NCBI RefSeq assembly: GCF_032854445.1
Contig: NC_088295.1
Coordinates: 26,463,385 to 26,527,384, forward strand
DNA from: Liolophura sinensis
Lineage: Eukaryota; Mollusca; Polyplacophora; Chitonida; Chitonidae
Reading direction: 5' to 3'
DNA length: 64,000 bases
The translations under genes and the position numbers were made by a program. The notes under the pieces are model-generated. The model had not been told where the DNA came from. It made no database searches and worked only from the letters and a program-made list of their open reading frames with translations. Positions 13,258 through 24,281 of this stretch are shown one piece after another (position 1 is the first letter of the stretch; every line of letters starts with the position of its first letter).

Positions 13258-14766
13258 ATGGGTGCAGAAGAGAGCAAACCTGGCAGCTACAGTTTGATGG
13301 GAACAAGTGCAATCGTCGCCAATGTGAACAGAAGAGCCTTATTGGCCAGGCCTTGGTCTCTGTTACACCAGTGTTCTCTTGATCAGTGGAGAGTTGGCCA
13401 TTCAGGTAAGTGAATCTGTTTAATAGGAACAACCTTAGAAGAGATGTACATATCAGGATGGGTACACAACCAAGCATTTTGATTTTTTTCTGCCATTTCT
13501 GCTGTCAGATCTAGCTGTACTTTTAAAGCATCTAATAAAGAATATAAGAGATAAATAATTGTATCTCACTTACTTAGTATGCAGATCAAAAGATGTGAAT
13601 TTATCTGTTTTTTGGGGGGTTTTTTGTATGTATAAAGTTTGTCCTGCTATGTTCCAGATGCAGCTGGATTCTCTGAGAACTTTTCTGTTTGCAATGGCAT
13701 TATTTATAAAGACTGTAGCCCTGCATTTTGTACCTCTAGACAGGGCATCATTAATATCAACAAGTCAAGTTCTGTGTTTAGCTTCAGAAGGAAGAGCAAG
13801 TTCACCAAGATGGCAGAACATTTTGAGTACAATCATATTCCTGCCCAGTTATCCTCAATTCAAAACTTTCACGTGAAAAGTGTGCTTTGTTACCATAACA
13901 GCATTGTAGTGCTACATCTTGTGCGCAATCTCATGACACAGTTTGGAGTCATAAACTTGGAGACCAATAAGTTCATGGGAATCTTTGGCAAGCAGCCTGC
14001 AGAGTTCGTCAATGAAGCGCTGTTGGGGAAAATCAGTCCAGACGAGTCAAAATGCTTGATTAAACTTCCGCAGCTGAAGTCTCGTGGTAACCCTTTCGTC
14101 TTCCAACTTTACGATCTCAAATCCAAGGCTTTGATAAGGGAAATTGATCTGGCCTATCAGGAGACTCATTTTGCCTTTGACCCTCGGTTCAGTTCCAAGC
14201 GTTTGGCAGTGACGAGTTACAAAGCCGGGGAGGAGCAGAGTCTAAGTCTGGTGAGAACGGACACTTGGGAGGCCATTGCGACTACACCTGGCGTGGTGGA
14301 GTCCAGTTATGCCAGTCTTCAGATGCTGGTCAGAGATCTGTTCTACTCTAAGGATGGATTCATTATCTTTGCCATCTTGGTCTCACAGTCAGCAACGTGT
14401 CAATGTCGTGAGAAGAAATCGCGACGCCAGCAGCCGCTGGACTGCAGTATCTATGTGTTCAGCGCCGATACAGGAGACACCCTGCACTGTATCCAGTTTC
14501 GTCGCTATATCTGCGGCCAGCACTCTTGCCTGCGTAACTACATGCCTGCATTTTCCTTCTGTGGCAGTCGGATGGCATTAGTGTTGAATGACCAGGATTC
14601 TCCACAGCTTGACCACGTCCAGGTGTACAAGCTACCTGTAGAGAACACGCTACAGAATCTGTGTCGCATTACCATACTCCAGCAGTTCGGGATGGCCAAC
14701 CTTCCCAAACTACCCCTCCCCCACCGAATGATCCACTACTTATACTTCAAACCAGAGTTTGCCTAA
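13258..14766 (+). CDS. SOCS-box protein with propeller-like body, probably N-myristoylated
   Basis: Two coding exons, 13258-13405 and 13658-14766, joined in phase 1 by a 252-bp GT-AG intron, encode 418 aa. The start is chosen because 'AAGAATGG' is a good context and the product begins MGAEES, with Gly2 and Ser6 as in N-myristoylation sites. The body has repeated strand-like segments such as 'YVFSADTGDTLHC' and 'QLYDLKSKALIREI', resembling a WD-type propeller without clean WD dipeptides. The last 40 residues are a canonical SOCS box: a BC-box 'LQNLCRITILQ' for Elongin B/C and a Cul5-box 'LPLP'. Known SOCS-box proteins are substrate receptors of Cullin-RING (usually Cul5) ubiquitin ligases, so this is inferred to be a membrane-tethered E3 adaptor. 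Substrate and vertebrate orthologue are not recognised. The first exon continues in frame to its acceptor at 13234, so an upstream coding exon is not excluded. Confidence 0.85.
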
Positions 14767-15287
14767 AACCACACACCTAGGCAGCTTTCCATGAGCTCTT
14801 GGGCACCACGGAATTCCCACAAACATTATCTAATAACAGTCTCTAGTTTTTTGTAAAACTCCATATTTTTTCAAAACGAGAATGAGGACAAATTTTTTCT
14901 AAGACATGGACTTGCTCATTTTGTGTGGAGCATACTTTACTCCAGAGCAGATGGACTTATTATATTTTGAACTGCTGCAAATTTTTAATCCAATGTTCTT
15001 TCAAAGTGCTATTAACTTATTGATATTCATTTATATGTAAATCCTAGTCATTAATATTGAGCTCTCTTCAACACATTGTGCATACATAATTATGAAGCCT
15101 GATAAGAAGTTTTCTTGTTTACATATTGATTAGGAACTATGTCAAAGCTTTCATTTTCTTACGCATATGTAATCCTGCATTTGGTATCTACACTGACCAT
15201 ATCAGTTGAAGAATAGCCGTGGTGAAATGGATGTTCATTACATCACTGTGTATTCCTGATTGTTGATGTTGTGTGACAAATTTACCA

Positions 15288-15400
15288 TTGAGTGGACCCC
15301 GGGCTATGCCCGGTTTCCTCCCACCATAATGCTGGCCGCCCCAGTATAAGTGAAATATTCTTAGTACAGTGTAAGACACCAATCAGATAAATAAATCAAA
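15288..15400 (+). repeat. Truncated SINE, family A
   Basis: Only the 3' half is present: a 'CCCGGTTTCCTCCCACCATA' block, 'TATAAGTGAAATATTCTTAG', and a short ATAA tail. It lies in the probable 3' UTR of the SOCS-box gene. Confidence 0.8.
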
Positions 15401-15593
15401 TACCATTGAGTGGAGGGAGTCAGTATCACACAAAAGGACAAATGTGATTTAGTTCTACTTCAAATCTTGTTGCATGAAAACTGTAATGGCCCAGTATACT
15501 AGTTTTGGACAACATTAATATATTTGTGCATTAGTTATGTTTATACTTTTGTTTCTGAGCAGATATTTGTGCAATCTTTCCATATTTAATACC

Positions 15594-15645
15594 ATATATA
15601 TATATATATATATATATATCATATCATACATACATACATACATGT
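15594..15645. repeat. TA and CATA microsatellite
   Basis: A (TA)n run of about 13 units is followed by a (CATA)n run, both uninterrupted over most of their length. Confidence 0.85.
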
Positions 15646-16994
15646 AAATGTATACATATCTATGTATACGAACAGTATAGCAAAATGCATACCAAAATTC
15701 CTTTAATATTTAGACATTAGTTCATGAACATATATGCAGTACGTCATTGAAATGTACATCTGATGCATAGGCTAATTTAACACCTACACATAAGTACATC
15801 TATTTATGTGCAGATACTTGACAGGGTGTACCCATTACATATAAGCTAATAGACTGGAATCTGTGTACTTGTAATACAAAACTAGTAAGTGATGTGTCTG
15901 CCATTCACATATAAATGCATGTACTGGCATGAGGTATCATATTTATTAACATTTCATGATAGTTTGTCATTGCTTAAGCAGTCATGTTATAGGAGTTTAA
16001 ATTCATATTAAATAGGGCAATGTCTTTTATACCAACCCCATGTCTTCGTAGCACGGTAAATTGTTGTCAATTTAACATTTGTATAAATTGCATTGAAAGT
16101 TGCTTTGTCATATGCGAAAAGGTTTAGGAATTACGGTAAAGTTAGGTTGGGCAAGGGGAGAGAACTCTGTGATTACTTGTTTTGAGCATTGCTCAGAAAT
16201 GCCTGCATAATACGGTGCTTGTATGTTTTGTTGGGGTAGAATTGTTGCAGTGCATAAACATGATACAAAATACATTGATGTATTGTCTTAAATGTAACTT
16301 AGTTCACTTGAAGTTGTATATAATATATGTACTGTTATGCGTACATGGTAAAAGCATGCATTCTGACCAAAGAAAGGTGTAACCTGCCCACTGTGTTATT
16401 GACAGTTTGTTTCTTGGTGCTATTACAAAGAATTTTTCTCCCCTGTTTTTGGATCCTACCTGTTACACTAAGTGTATGTACATGTAGTCTGTATTAAGAT
16501 TGCTCGTGGAAAGGAGACAACAATTTAGCATTAGTTTTGGCTAAAGCTGATGCAGTATTGATGTTAGACTATATACATACATGTACCGGTACTTACTTAG
16601 ACCCACACACTTCATGTATACATTGGTTATGTATTTTGGCATTAATGTATTTAGATTTGTACATTTCATGTACAAGTGTGGTACACCATTGTAATTAAGC
16701 TGTTGGAATCTTTTCATTGTCGTTAAAGAGATATTAAAGAGAATGGTAGGGTAATAGTAATGCTGGTAGCCATTGTACAGTATCACATACAAACAGCTGT
16801 GCACTTAGCTTTTACAACACTGCACATCTGTGTACCCTGTAAGCTTTACCTGCATTCACTCAACATGGATTTGTTTTTCATGGATTTTCAACAAGTTACA
16901 TTTTAATATATTTGTTCCCTTGTAAACTGTTCAGCGTTCATAGGTCTGCATGTAACACAACACGAAGAATAATAAGACGTAGGAACTGAAAATA

Positions 16995-17085
16995 GAATTC
17001 AAGGTAGAAACATTTTCACAATGCTTCTATAATCAAATAAGAATTCAAAGTAGAAACATTTTCACAATGCTTTTTGGATCAAATA
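16995..17085. repeat. 46-bp tandem duplication
   Basis: Two adjacent units each begin 'GAATTCAARGTAGAAACATT' and continue 'TTCACAATGCTT'. They differ mainly at their 3' ends. Confidence 0.85.
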
Positions 17086-20029
17086 TGTTTTTTACCATTT
17101 CAGTACATCATGGATTGCACAAAAATTAGTCACCAAAACCAACAAGAGTTTAAGAATATAAGTTATTAAGAGGCATTTTCTCAAAATGCTGACAGCTGTA
17201 AGTGTATTGTTTCTCTTACCTCATTTAACAGCAGTATTAAGGCCACACTTCAATTATTTATAATCAGTTTCCACAGAATATACATGTAGTATGTTGACTT
17301 AGTAAAATATTAAAAAACCTGAGTGCAATAGAATGTCATTATTTTGGTATTAATCTGGTCCCAGGTACGTCTACATTGCTGAGACTTGGTGAAATTTAAT
17401 ATTATTTCATTGATTTAGATGTCACTATTGTATTACACTATGATATAAACTTGAAATGGTCTTTCACTAAACGTTTAAACTTTAAATATAGGCTTGATAC
17501 AATTTGATGGAAAATCAGTGAATATTACTAATGATTGATAAATTGGTGAAATACAATTCTGAAGTTGTACCCGTTCCAGATGTGGTAGGATAGCTGGTAA
17601 GCATGTGGTATGTCCCCTACTGATCTCAGCTTAACATGCTATAATAAATACCAGTAGCAGCTTTTCAGCTGCATGTGTGAAACCTTTAGAATCTAAAATC
17701 CATACAAAACAACAGTGAATCTTGTTTCTGTGAAACATTCAAATGCCAACTGCATGTTGTCAAAAGGGTGGGTAACTCAGTGATGTAAGTCAATGGGCTA
17801 TATCACTGAGTTATCTTCTCTTGGATAACATCACAACAGCACTGTGCCTATCTTGGTGGTGGGCCATAACTCAGTATTGTTTTCCATTGGTTACTCACTA
17901 CTCATAAGCAGAAATATTCATCACAGTGGCCTTCCATGAGGTAAACAATTTATAGAATATAAATTACTGGGCATTTATTAGCAAGAAAACAACACTTCTT
18001 ACAGTGGATAGCAGGTAATCATTGTTTTGTAAAAATGCTGTGTAAATTTAAAAAAAAAAAAAATATGTAGACGTGCCAAATATTCAGCCAATATACAGTG
18101 TGTCATAAGCAGATGGAACCGTTTAATAATTGCATTTGCTTGTCTGCATCTTCTAAACTAGTCTACCCAATCCTGTCATTCAGACCAGTCAGATAATGTA
18201 TAGAAGCAACATGTCTTAGCATGTAGCTGTGATATGTGTTGTATGGTTCATGTGATATGGTCAACTGTTGATTAAGCTATGAAGCTTGAATTTTATCAAC
18301 TTCTTTCTACATATATCACACTGCTCTTTACTCCCATCCAAAGTTGCATATTCATAATACATTTTGCAAACTGCATGTTTATTGATTTATACCTATCCAA
18401 GCTGTTCCATCACGTAGTTTAAATTATAAACTTTTCGTTGCATCAAACATTTATTAGGTTGGAAACACACACTTCTGAATTATAATGGGCATTAAAATTA
18501 AAATATTAATTATGTTTTAAAACAATTTCTGAATAAGACACAAATATATGATGCAATTATGTTCATGTAGATATTGGTAGGCTTGAATAGTACTAATAGT
18601 GAAATCATGAAACTGAAGGTCAACACTAAATATGTTTGCAGTGAATAGCCTTGGTATGGCACCTGTCAGCTTTGTCTTGGCACTCATTTCATATATCCTT
18701 CGTCGGGTTGCAGAGCTTTAGCTCTTCTGAATTAGAAGTATATTCAGAAGAGTCATAAATAGACAAAAAAATGTTTCATAACCATATAACCAACTGTTAT
18801 AAATTTATAGAAAACAAAAATAAGCTTTTCTACCTCCTGTTTCAGAAGAACTGACCTGATTAGCTTTCTTACAATAAGTAGATGGAACTGAACACCTTCA
18901 AATCATAAGTGAAATGCCAAATGAATTGAGATGTCTGACATATTTTTCATTCATTCTAGAGATGGAAAAAAATAAAACAAAGCGGGGTACATGTACTGCT
19001 GGGAGCAGACGTCTAGTTAGTGTAGGTGTGCCTTATTGACAAGGGCCTCTGTCTTGCCATGCATGTTGTCATAGGCTCAGTTTTGTTCCTCTGACGTGTC
19101 ATTGGACAGAGTCTGTGATAACGCTGACATACTGCTGACAAGGGCAAACCGTGCCAATTAAATCAGTCCGAGTAATCCTTCTGAAAAAAATCTTTTTTTT
19201 TCCTGACTGCCAGACCTAAATTCTCCCTTCAGATGTTTGGAACCTCATCTGGCATTGCAACGATGCTTTAGTAGTTTTCTTAAAGAAATCACCACTTAGG
19301 ACGATCGATTCCTTGTAAAATTATCCTTATTGTACTAGCTGTAATTGCACGTGACAAATTTTTGAAGCCTGCCAAAGTATGGATGTGTAATGAACATATG
19401 TAAATTATAGAATGAAAAGGGTAAGCTTTTTTCGAATGCGTTCTGACAATTTACAGTCTTCTGTCTTTCACCTGGTTAAAAACGAAGCTCTCTATGAAGC
19501 ACATTGTACATTATTCTGTGAAATGCATGTAAATGTTACCAATAAAGATAATGCCAAATCCAAATATATGTTAAGGTATATAACTTGTATATCACCATAA
19601 CCTGGTAAATGTCGAAGAACTAGCTGGAAGTATTTATTCTATAGTGTAACATATACATACATTAGGTAATACAAGATACAGTGTGTGGATAGTACTAAAG
19701 AAGTTTGTGTTCAATTTGTAACCTAATTTGCATGTACATTTACTTTAATTTGAATTTAGTCATTTCATTTTTCATCCATGTGCAATTGTTAAGTGTTATT
19801 ATAACTAAAGCATATTTGTAATGCTTGCTTTTACTGTAATTAGTAAAATCATTGTGCTTTCTTATGCATGTCTTATACTCTCTCTCTAACATATTTTAGG
19901 GCATGAAAATCAATCATTGTGATAAAATAATTCATTTTTAGTTAAAGGGTCCAAATATTTTTTTCTGAGCTGACAGTGATCAATTACTGAACTTAATCCT
20001 TGAAATTGTAGATTGTGCTGCAGTGTTGA

Positions 20030-20267
20030 TTTTTTTTTTTTTTTTTTTTTTTGATTGGTGTTTTTACGCCGTACTCAAGAATATTTCACTTATACGACGG
20101 CGGTGGAAACCCACGACCATCCGCAGGTTGCTGACAGACCTTCTCACGTACGGCCGGAGAGGAAGCCAGCATGAGCTGGACTTGAACTCACAGCGACCGC
20201 ATTGGTGAGAGACTCCTGGGTCATTACGCTGCGCTAGCGCTTTAACCGACTGAGCCACGGAGGCCCC
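20030..20267 (-). mobile_element. tRNA-derived SINE, family A, with target-site duplication
   Basis: Reads on the minus strand from 'GGGGGCCTCCGTGGCTCAGT' through the B box to the core and an A-run of about 23 bases (T-run at 20030-20052). The 12-bp sequence CTGCAGTGTTGA flanks it exactly at 20018-20029 and 20268-20279. The long pure A tail and perfect duplication point to a recent insertion. About 45 bp of the core, including the 'TTTCCTCCCACCATAATG' block, is missing relative to the other copies. Confidence 0.9.
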
Positions 20268-22299
20268 CTGCAGTGTTGAAGCTGCCAACCTATTTTGCTA
20301 TTGTCTATATTCAAGCTGCAACAAGCATTTTCTGTGTTATTTTGACTTTTTTCTGTTATTTTTTTTCCGCGACATTCTATTTTGATCTTATACGTGTATT
20401 ATTATGATTATTATTATTATTATGTCTCTAGAATTTGTGTTTATAGTGTCTCATTGCTTAAAAATAATGTTCTGTTCACCACTAGTTAGACATTACAGCA
20501 TGAAAGAAATACTAGTAGATGTACTACCCACAGGGCTCACAACGCTGCCTTGCTATATGTTGTCATAGAAGTTGCGGCTTCTTTGAAAAACATGTACTGA
20601 AAATCAGTAGATTCTGTATTCTGTATAATCTCATGAGATGAGGTTACTTTTCTCAGTTTGTTTCAGCTGTGTAGTTCAGTGAAACAATTTCATTGTTTGA
20701 AATGTCGTGTTTTAAAGTGGTAATATTATTAAGTAGAAAGTTATATATATGTACATGTTAGACATGTAGATACAAGCACATATAGCTATTGTTAGAACAA
20801 TCCAGTCTTCCTTATTTAATGCTTGTTCTGCCAAGATTTTTGCAAGAACTTGTACATTTTAGTATTTGTATTGCGCTTGCTGTATATCTTGTATTATCAT
20901 ACACATTTTCTAACTTCAGTTACAGTATAAAACACAGTTGTGCACTCACTAGCAGCTGTAAGATTTTAAACAAGGCACACTTTCTTACTCAACTAAGAGC
21001 ACAAATTTAATTTCTGGACAGATTCCATGTCCACTTGTCATCTGCAGCAAAATTTCTATTAACATTTTGGATTATCCATCATTGTATTAATGTTGACCTG
21101 TTAAAATTTTGTGAACTCTGTCAAGTTGCTCAGAATTGAAGTGTTGCGTCCAGTTAAATGACATCTGTGGAACACATTTTGCCTCATAATCAAAACTTCG
21201 TGGTTGTGGTCAGATTAATGTCCATGTTCCATACTGACCAGAAAGGAACCACAGGCCTCTTTCTCAAGTGACTTGTGCACACAAATTTTGCAAAATATTT
21301 AAAATCCAGATGTGAACCATTGGTTTAGATTTATCAGCCAGCATGGAAATAGATTACTTGAAAGTTTTGCCACAGGCTTGTTTCCATCATGTCCATGGAT
21401 ATCATCAGGGATGTGATGATATGGGCACTGTAGAGTTGTGGATTGTTAAAGTAACATTCAGCTTTGTCAGTTTTACACATCATCAAAAGACAAAGCTACG
21501 AAGTAAAAAAATTACACAAAACCTTTAAAAACTTCACTTATTTACAAATTGTCATTAATGTAAATGGCAATTTTATAGCAAGTAATCTCTTTTTCATGCA
21601 AGAAAATATTCAGTTTTCCAATTTATTAACAAGTGAATAGTTAATGTCTTTAATACAAAACTAATGTAGCCAGTCCAATCAGAAGCAAGTGTCCAGATGC
21701 GACAGGAAGCTGAAATCTGTCACTTGTCTTGTAAACAGATGAGCTTTTGTAAATCATGAAATAAATGGTAGTTGTGGAAAATCTACGGTACTGGTTATTA
21801 GTTACATGTATATTAATATAAACTGCTTGTGAATGTGTCTATGGCTGTACATTAGGAATGGCCTATTCCAGTTCGAAACGACAACTTGCTGCAAGGAATA
21901 TTTAATTTATGTCATACATTTCTTCTATTATTTAATAATTTATTCATTTATCTAAATAAAACATGTACATGTAGCCATGTCATGATGTAAACCTTGTTTG
22001 AGTAACACAGAAGCTGTCACTTCACTTGTTATACTTGGTGCAATCTGCCTTCATGTGACACTGTTAACCAACATTATGAAAATAAATTGATTTGATGATC
22101 ACAGGAAACAGTGTTTGTTTGACTTTGTATGTTGAACAAGTTTATGATCTTTCAGTTACCTGAACACACGAGGAGCTGGTTCAAAACCGACCTTGGACAG
22201 ACTGGTTGTGGGGGTCAGCAACCCACTTTTGGCCATTTACAGTCTAATGTTCATTATAGACCACTTGTCTTTCACCAATATAGTGTCCATATAGCTACA

Positions 22300-22420
22300 T
22301 CAAATGTGAGAAAAGATGTCAGTAACTTGCCAAGGGTTGGCGGTTTACCCAGGTCCACTCATATGATGGCTTTCACCATATAAATAAAATATTTTTGAGG
22401 ATGGAGTTAAGCAACATATC
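22300..22420 (+). repeat. Degenerate SINE, family B 3' half
   Basis: Carries 'GTCAGTAACTTGCCAAGGG', 'GGCGGTTTACCCAGG' and 'ATAAATAAAATATTTTTGAG', the diverged family B version of the shared core. Confidence 0.55.
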
Positions 22421-23671
22421 AATTATATCAATTTCACCATGACACTGGGCATAAGGGACCAGTTCCAACAAATTTCATTTTGTTTTCTCTCCTAGAAACA
22501 TGAGCCATGCATATTCTTTCATTGGTTTTGCTTAAGTAACATCAGTATCTATCAATACCCACTATTTCACTAAAAGTTGTTTTTCAACAAAAACTACATG
22601 CATGTTGCCCCAAAGAATACTAACTTGGAACCGGAACCTGAAGACATCTTATCATGTATGATATGATCATACAGGAAACAAACTTCCAAGTGACCACACA
22701 AGCATGACCAGGACGCTTAATTGTCTTCCCCATCAAATAGATGCATCCAAACAACGGGTTGGTTGTTGAAAGGTGTAGTAAAAGTAAAGGCAGGCTTAAA
22801 TCTTAATACAAGACTTAGCCTAATACCAAACTAATGACTAAAGTTAATACAAGGCTTAACTGCTAATACATTTACGAACAAATGGGCCCTGCAGTTTATG
22901 TAATGTGAAATCTCGCTTCTGTATATTTCTTCAGAATGACTTTTGAATGCGAGTCTACATGGTAACATGCAAATTTGGCTCTACAGAACAACCTCGCTTT
23001 ACATGTATTTCATGCCTAAAAAGCCAACATTTTAAAATCTAGAATTTTAACCGTGTAATAGTGGTGGCCATTACTCTGCATTTCACAGTAACCTAATAGC
23101 TGGTCAAGGGTTAAGAGATGGTTTCTGTCTCCAAAGCCATTTAGCTAGGTTTAAGTTTTAAAGGATGAGACAACATAAAAATAATCCAAATATTAGATAA
23201 AAGAGTGGGAAAAGTCACCTGCAATTATGGAATTTAATATTTAAATATTTTTGCATAATGATGGGTTTTTGGAACCACCTCTTCATATGTATCTTCTTTA
23301 CATAATGTTCTCAATAATAATGTGACGCATGTCAGTCTAATACCATTATTTGGATATAACTGAGTTATTTATATCAAAACTCATGCGTTTAATCTGAATT
23401 ATAATAATACTATGAATATACCCCTATATGTATATAAAATTTAAATACACATACGATTAAAATTCAGGCTGAACACATTTGTTACCTGAAAAAAAAACCC
23501 AAATTCTAGCGTATTAAACAGACTTTACATCCTCACTTAAAACATTATTACACAAAGACAATATATACCAAGGGGTAGCCCAAAAGACCCACCATACAAA
23601 AATTATGTTCAAATATCGTTTTCTCATTAAAGAAATGTACAAAATATATTACGATTAACTTTTCAGACTTT
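22420..23671. other. Non-coding stretch
   Basis: AT-rich sequence with no frame, splice-flanked exon or recognisable repeat that I can support. It may include the 3' UTR of whatever minus-strand transcript covers 23672-24281. Confidence 0.4.
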
Positions 23672-24061
23672 TCATGTGACATCATCTGTAGTTCTTCCTT
23701 CACCTTTAAGGTGCAGACTTCTAGCTAATGGGCTAGTACGACTTAAATCCTGCAGATAACACTGGACAATGTTTGAATAAAGGTGGGTCAACCACAAAAT
23801 CAGTTTGTAACAGAGTTGTTGGGGTGAGATGCTATTAGAACAGTCAGTTGTTAATACTGTGCTGAGTGATAGACCACAAAGTTCTTCCAAAAAATGCTCT
23901 TCGCACAAATGTTTTAAGGGACTGGTAACAAGTCCACAGCTTTCCACTTCTATCATCAGAATTGCCAGCTCTGCTAATTTTGTTGCCGGGAAAGGAGTGC
24001 AGAACTTTACCACTTGGAAAGAGATGATGACACAAGCCATTAAACAACATTTTAACACATG
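23672..24061 (-). CDS. Unidentified 129-codon frame, possible terminal exon
   Basis: On the minus strand an acceptor-like 'AAAAATACAG' at about 24062 opens directly into a frame that runs 129 codons to TGA at 23672-23674. The product is leucine-rich and helix-like ('KLAELAILMIEVESCG', 'LCEEHFLEELCGLSLS', 'QQLCYKLILWLTHLYSN') and ends 'GEGRTTDDVT'. An internal ATG ('MACVIISFQ') could also start it. It lies 67 bp downstream of the PIGY stop codon on the same strand, in another frame. It could be the last exon of a gene whose other exons I cannot find, a second cistron, or chance openness in the PIGY 3' UTR. A plus-strand frame overlaps it (23829-24209). Family not recognised. Confidence 0.35.
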   Translation of the reverse strand, partial: HVLKCCLMACVIISFQVVKFCTPFPATKLAELAILMIEVESCGLVTSPLKHLCEEHFLEELCGLSLSTVLTTDCSNSISPQQLCYKLILWLTHLYSNIVQCYLQDLSRTSPLARSLHLKGEGRTTDDVT

Positions 24062-24128
24062 CTGTATTTTTCCTGCTGTAGTGTGTACTGGTAACCAAGC
24101 AAGATTGAAGGGATTGATCTCGCTACAG

Positions 24129-24281
24129 TCAGTTATGCCGGAAAAACTTCAGCCCAAGCCACGCCAAGAAGAGGAAGAAGACAGTAACAATGAGAGTAGA
24201 TGGGAGTAACATCAAGTAATACGTCACAGACATCGGCTCCAGTTTATCTGTAAAGGACTGCAAATACAGAAAATGGCTCAT
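24129..24281 (-). CDS. PIGY: PIGY, C-terminal part (GPI-GlcNAc transferase subunit Y)
   Basis: A 50-codon minus-strand frame ends in a hydrophobic helix followed by 'WLGLKFFRHN' and TGA. Human PIGY, a 71-residue protein of the ER membrane complex that starts GPI-anchor synthesis, ends in 'WMGIKLFRHN'. By my alignment from memory about 16 of the last 31 residues match, including the 'LLP', 'VFF' and terminal 'FRHN' positions. Family members have two membrane helices, and only the second is clear here. The first is probably in an upstream exon joined at the acceptor 'CTGTATTTGCAG' (exon from 24257) or at a second one ten bases later (exon from 24247). I could not find that exon. A plus-strand acidic frame over the same bases is its antisense shadow. 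In vertebrates PIGY shares a bicistronic mRNA with PREY; no PREY-like frame was found here. Confidence 0.75.
   Translation of the reverse strand: MSHFLYLQSFTDKLEPMSVTYYLMLLPSTLIVTVFFLFLAWLGLKFFRHN

Larger units (their letters stand above)
14767..22300. other. 3' UTR and intergenic stretch
   Basis: No coding frame is recognised. The proximal part must be the 3' UTR of the SOCS-box gene. AATAAA hexamers occur repeatedly (for example at about 19541), so its end cannot be fixed. It holds a truncated SINE near 15290, TA and CATA microsatellites near 15594-15642, a 46-bp tandem duplication at 16995-17085, a 12-bp hairpin near 17773, an A-run near 18049, and an intact SINE at 20030-20267. Confidence 0.5.

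Noticed and set aside
23829-24209. 126-codon plus-strand frame ending in an acidic stretch
   Set aside because: Its 3' part is the antisense of the PIGY helix (Glu codons opposite Phe/Leu codons), and the PIGY match on the other strand is specific.
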